Assembly (NCBI GenBank): GCA_013398275.1
Contig: VZSE01006029.1
Coordinates: forward strand, 558,001 to 622,000
DNA length: 64,000 nt
Reading direction: 5' to 3'
Source of the DNA: Promerops cafer
Taxonomy: Eukaryota > Chordata > Aves > Passeriformes > Nectariniidae
This document shows, piece by piece, positions 60,401 to 64,000 of the stretch. The position numbers and the translations under genes were made by a program. Each line of letters begins with the position of its first letter. Position 1 is the stretch's first letter. Below the pieces are notes generated by a model that worked only from the letters and a program-made list of their open reading frames with translations, ran no database searches and was not told where the DNA came from.

Positions 60401-63400
60401 TACAGTAATTTTGTTCAGAAAAGAGTAATAATTTGAGTAGGAGTGACTAAAATTAAGTGTTAGGAAAGACAACAGTTTGTTAGTTGAAAAACTTAATCTG
60501 TAAATACTGCAAAATTATTTGAAATGGCTACTGTTTATCAAAATTAATTTTTCATACTGTATTGCCTTTCTTGGTCAAATTATGTACCATTTTTCCTCAA
60601 AGAAGGCTGAATTACAGTAAGCATGGAAACAATGAGGGGAAGTCATCCAGAGATAATTCTTAGACAAGGTGACCAAAATTACAAGAATGCCCACATACTC
60701 TGAGTCTTTATTTCTGGGTTGATTTTAATTCCATCAAAAGGCTACAATGACTGTTCTAAATAATAACAATAAAAAAGGTTTAGTTTTATTGGAAAATCTA
60801 CTGGTCTGTCAAGCTAATTATCCGACACCACTGTTGCAGTACATTAAATTTTGCAGTAACAAGGCACTTGGCATCCTCATTAGTAGCTACATGACTCCTT
60901 GGGAGACTGAACATTTGCTAAACAGCAAGCTATGAGACAACAGCACTTCTGAAATTCTTGCTTCCCAGGATCCATTTCCCTCTCTGTGTACATACACTAG
61001 GCTTCTCCCTGTGCACACCATGCATCCTACATGGGGAAGGAAAAATGAGCTAACAAGCAGGTGGAGTAAACTACCTTTTCAAACTGAGGTGCCCTGGGAT
61101 TTCCGGTAAAGGAGAAAAATCACATTAAACTACCCCATACCTAGACCAGTGTAATCCTCTTTTTTGACTAAGTGAACTTCGCTTGTGTGTTGGTTTACAG
61201 TTTGCCATTGCAAACATGACACTGTTTAAAGCCTTGTCATCCCCTGTGCAACACGTAGGACAAAATCACTCAGGGGGATTCACTGAAAGCTTGTTGGGTC
61301 TCCCCTTTGCACTCACCAGTCCAAGGAACAAGACTGATGAAAGAAAAAGTGTTGTCTAATACCTTTGTATTTCTCAAGTCTCACAACTACAAGAAGGAAG
61401 GCTACAGGGAAATTCTCTTCTGATTACTTGGGTTGGCTTTAGTGCTGCTTTGTGCCAGTGAAGAGTACTAAAGCTACCTTAAGTGTACTGTGACACAGCT
61501 GGAAGCTTGGGGCTTCACCCATCTTGAGGTACCAGCTGCTGTACTATTCAGATACCTCCAAATATCTCAGTTACAATATAAGCTAGTGTTAAAAATCAAT
61601 TTAATGTCAGAGGTTGGACAGGAGGAACTCTTTAAAATTTTATTTGGCAGTTTGTTTCTACAAAACCCCATTTTATATTTTCAGTACTTACACTATGTTT
61701 TATAACCTTGCTAAGCTCAGGTACAGGCAGAGATGATGAGCACAAAGCTTGCATATAAAATGAATGAGCTTTTCTAATTCTTGCTGATAAAATAAAAACT
61801 TTCACCTAAATTAGGTTGAAAAACGCATCTATTCTCCTGCATTTACGTGGCTTTATTAAAGTGCCTCTTTGTACTTCAGTGAACAATTACAAATCATTTT
61901 ACCAATTTCTTCAGACACTCAGGCATGCCAAGAGCTAATTAACTAGTGTGACAATTGCAAGAAGAAGCAACATAATTCAGTTTTTTAAATGGCTGGAAGG
62001 TATTTAATTTGAATAAAAGAGCAATTAAATAGCAGGAGTAATAAATGGTATTGACAGGTAGGATGCACATATCAGAAAGGTCGCTAACGAAGTACTTGCA
62101 GGTACTTTCAGAAACTCCTCTTTGGAGTTGTGAAATTAGGATTAATTGGCTGGAGCTGTTTCATAGACTATTTCACACATTTAATACCTTACAATCTATT
62201 GAGGTAATCAGCCATGTGTAAAGAACAAGTTTTGAATCGATTCCCTGATTAAGTAAAATACAAGGTTCTTTGTATGCAAAATGTAGAATGTTAATGCAAG
62301 ATTCATCTGGCACAGTGGAATACAAGTAGGAAAGACCTTTTCAGTATTGTAAATCCCAGAATTTATCAGAATTTGAGTGTTTGTTGGTACAGCTTAGAAG
62401 TAACTCCTGCTTTTGCTGTGGAAATTTGGTAATAGTAATCACCGGTCATGTAGACTTCAATTTTGTAACAAACAGTTTTATTCTACATCTATCTTTTTTG
62501 GCTTATTTAGTTTAAATAAGCTTTCACTGTGTCTTTTAAATACCAAAATTTACTAGTGGGAAAATATTCTCTCTTTCTCAGTACAATAAAAAATACAAGA
62601 ATTAGTAAGTTCCACAAAAAGTTTGCAAAGCAGAGTACAGGTAATGAGCTACAAATGACATTGCTTGGAAACACTGGCCCTGTGGGAATTGATTTTGCTT
62701 GACATTCCACCTCAGCTGTCACTGTCACATTATGGACTCCAATTATTCTTTATCCAGGGCATTCCACAATTCCTGCCCCTGTTTTGTGAGCTCCCATTAT
62801 CATCCTTGCCTCAAGTAAAGTATCTTGTAGAAGCAAAAACAGTTGGATAAAATACCTGATGGATTTCAAGGAAAGAATAGTTCCCTACCAGAGAAGGGTC
62901 AAGTAAGCTAGGCAAAGAGGATCAGTCAGATCTGGGAACCACCATCTCCACCAACATGTGCTATGAAACCCCAGACCCTTCCTAGACATCAGATAGTCTA
63001 AAGAAGATATTTAGTAAGCTCTGCATAACTTGATGACTTCTGGGCCTCTCCTCCCCACATCTGCAGTGGAAACTGTGAAAGGCAAATGAAAACAGTTACA
63101 ATGTAAAGAATCCTAACAAAATCTTTGTCCATGTTATTTCCTCACTCAATATTTGGTAGAGTGACCCACTGAGGACCCACAGGCCAGAGAGCAAAGATCA
63201 GTTTTCACCTGAAGATGGTTAGGAAATGGGCAGTGGGGATGTTAGATCTGAGGGACCAGCCTAACTCCAGCCTGAAGGAACTGATGTCTTCCATGGTTCA
63301 ATGAACCATATTTTTATACATGTAAAATTTTTTTTCCTAGCTGTTCACTTAAAAATGGTTAGAGGTTAAGAAAAGCAAGTGCAAATTCATCTGTGTATTA

Positions 63401-64000
63401 AATTAGATGAGAAGGATTTTTATGTACTAGCTGTTGCCGGAAACAGATGGGCTTGATAACAGTATACTCTAGCTGGGCAAACACTTTGCACTCCTGTTCC
63501 TACGTAAAGTATCAAACATTATTTAAATTCTATGTTGGGAATGTAAGCACAATATGTTGTTAAACCAGTAGTAAAACAACAATCTTTACATTTCATTGTG
63601 ATACAAAAATCACATAGATTAACATTAGAGTCAGTTGAATTTTTGTTCAACTGTCCTTGATCATGACTCCTTGCAAGAAGATCAATACACAAAGTAGTTC
63701 CTTATCTTTTGGGGAGATACTCATTTACCACCAATCTCCTGTTCCCTAGTCTGGCTGGTATGTGTCTCCAGGGAAAAACAGCATCAGCTTTGAACCAGGT
63801 AGCTTCTCAAGAGCATAAGTGATTTGGCAAGAATAAACTTGGAAACATTCTGTATGTTGGACTAGGCATGATGTGACCGATAGGAACATAATTCTCTACC
63901 TGGGGGGTGGGTGGTGTTAAAAAATATTTTCCTGGCTTGTTTGGATTATTACAGAACAAGCTTACTAATAAATTCATCACATACTATTACATAATAACTG
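54481..64000. other. Intron 1 distal part, no gene seen
   Basis: AT-rich sequence with low-complexity A/T runs at about 55840-56070 and an 8-bp palindrome around 63293-63309 (ATGGTTCA-A-TGAACCAT). GATGTTCT-GT-AGAACATC lies at 56452-56469. A moderately GC-rich stretch lies near 59940-60110. No coding exon 1 of the NKAIN type, RNA gene or mobile element was recognised. Confidence 0.6.
55840..56070. repeat. A/T-rich low-complexity stretch
   Basis: Runs such as ATATTATTTTTTATTTTAAAA and AAAAAAATATAAAAAAATATT dominate. No organised repeat unit. Confidence 0.7.

Larger units (their letters stand above)
17049..64000 (-). other. NKAIN3: NKAIN3 intron 1 (part), about 47 kb
   Basis: This is sequence upstream of the exon in the minus-strand gene. 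The missing coding exon 1 should encode a short N terminus of the form MGxCxGRCxL, about 18 residues. I found no minus-strand segment with that motif plus a donor, so exon 1 is probably beyond base 64000. Contents are a CR1 fragment, an assembly gap, microsatellites, palindromes and one CpG-enriched island. If exon 1 were found elsewhere, or an alternative first exon were used, the intron name would change. Confidence 0.8.

Overview
This window is vertebrate nuclear DNA, almost certainly from a bird and probably a songbird (passerine). It is AT-rich, has no dense open reading frames, and carries two degraded CR1-type LINE fragments and one tRNA-Ile-derived SINE with a CR1-like tail. That SINE architecture is the one described as TguSINE1 in zebra finch. 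There is no sign of bacterial, viral or organellar gene organisation. The assignment to birds rests on the repeat families and the exon; passerine rests mainly on the SINE.

Only one protein-coding segment can be supported: a 138-base internal exon on the minus strand (16911-17048). It encodes 46 residues of a sodium/potassium-transporting ATPase-interacting (NKAIN) protein, best matched to NKAIN3. It has a clean acceptor, a consensus GTAAGT donor and phase 0 at both ends. By position in the protein it should be coding exon 2, so bases 17049-64000 are intron 1 (about 47 kb within the window) and bases 1-16910 are intron 2. Neither exon 1 nor exon 3 was found. NKAIN genes are known for very long introns, which fits.

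Layout: 1-16904 is intron 2, with a CR1 fragment (6707-6815) and the SINE (15351-15487). 16905-17070 is the exon with its splice sites. 17049-64000 is intron 1. Intron 1 contains short inverted repeats, a 79-base uninterrupted pyrimidine tract with an (TCCTC)8 core, an 80-base assembly gap (23279-23358), an AT-only low-complexity block, a second CR1 fragment (29299-29510), a cluster of GTTAAC-centred palindromes, several microsatellites, and one GC- and CpG-enriched island (about 53985-54480) that stands out from its surroundings.

No new multi-gene system is present. The items most worth a second look are the CpG-enriched intronic island, the SINE, the pyrimidine tract beside the gap, the palindrome cluster and a perfect 12-bp inverted repeat. 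All open reading frames other than the exon look like chance frames in non-coding DNA.
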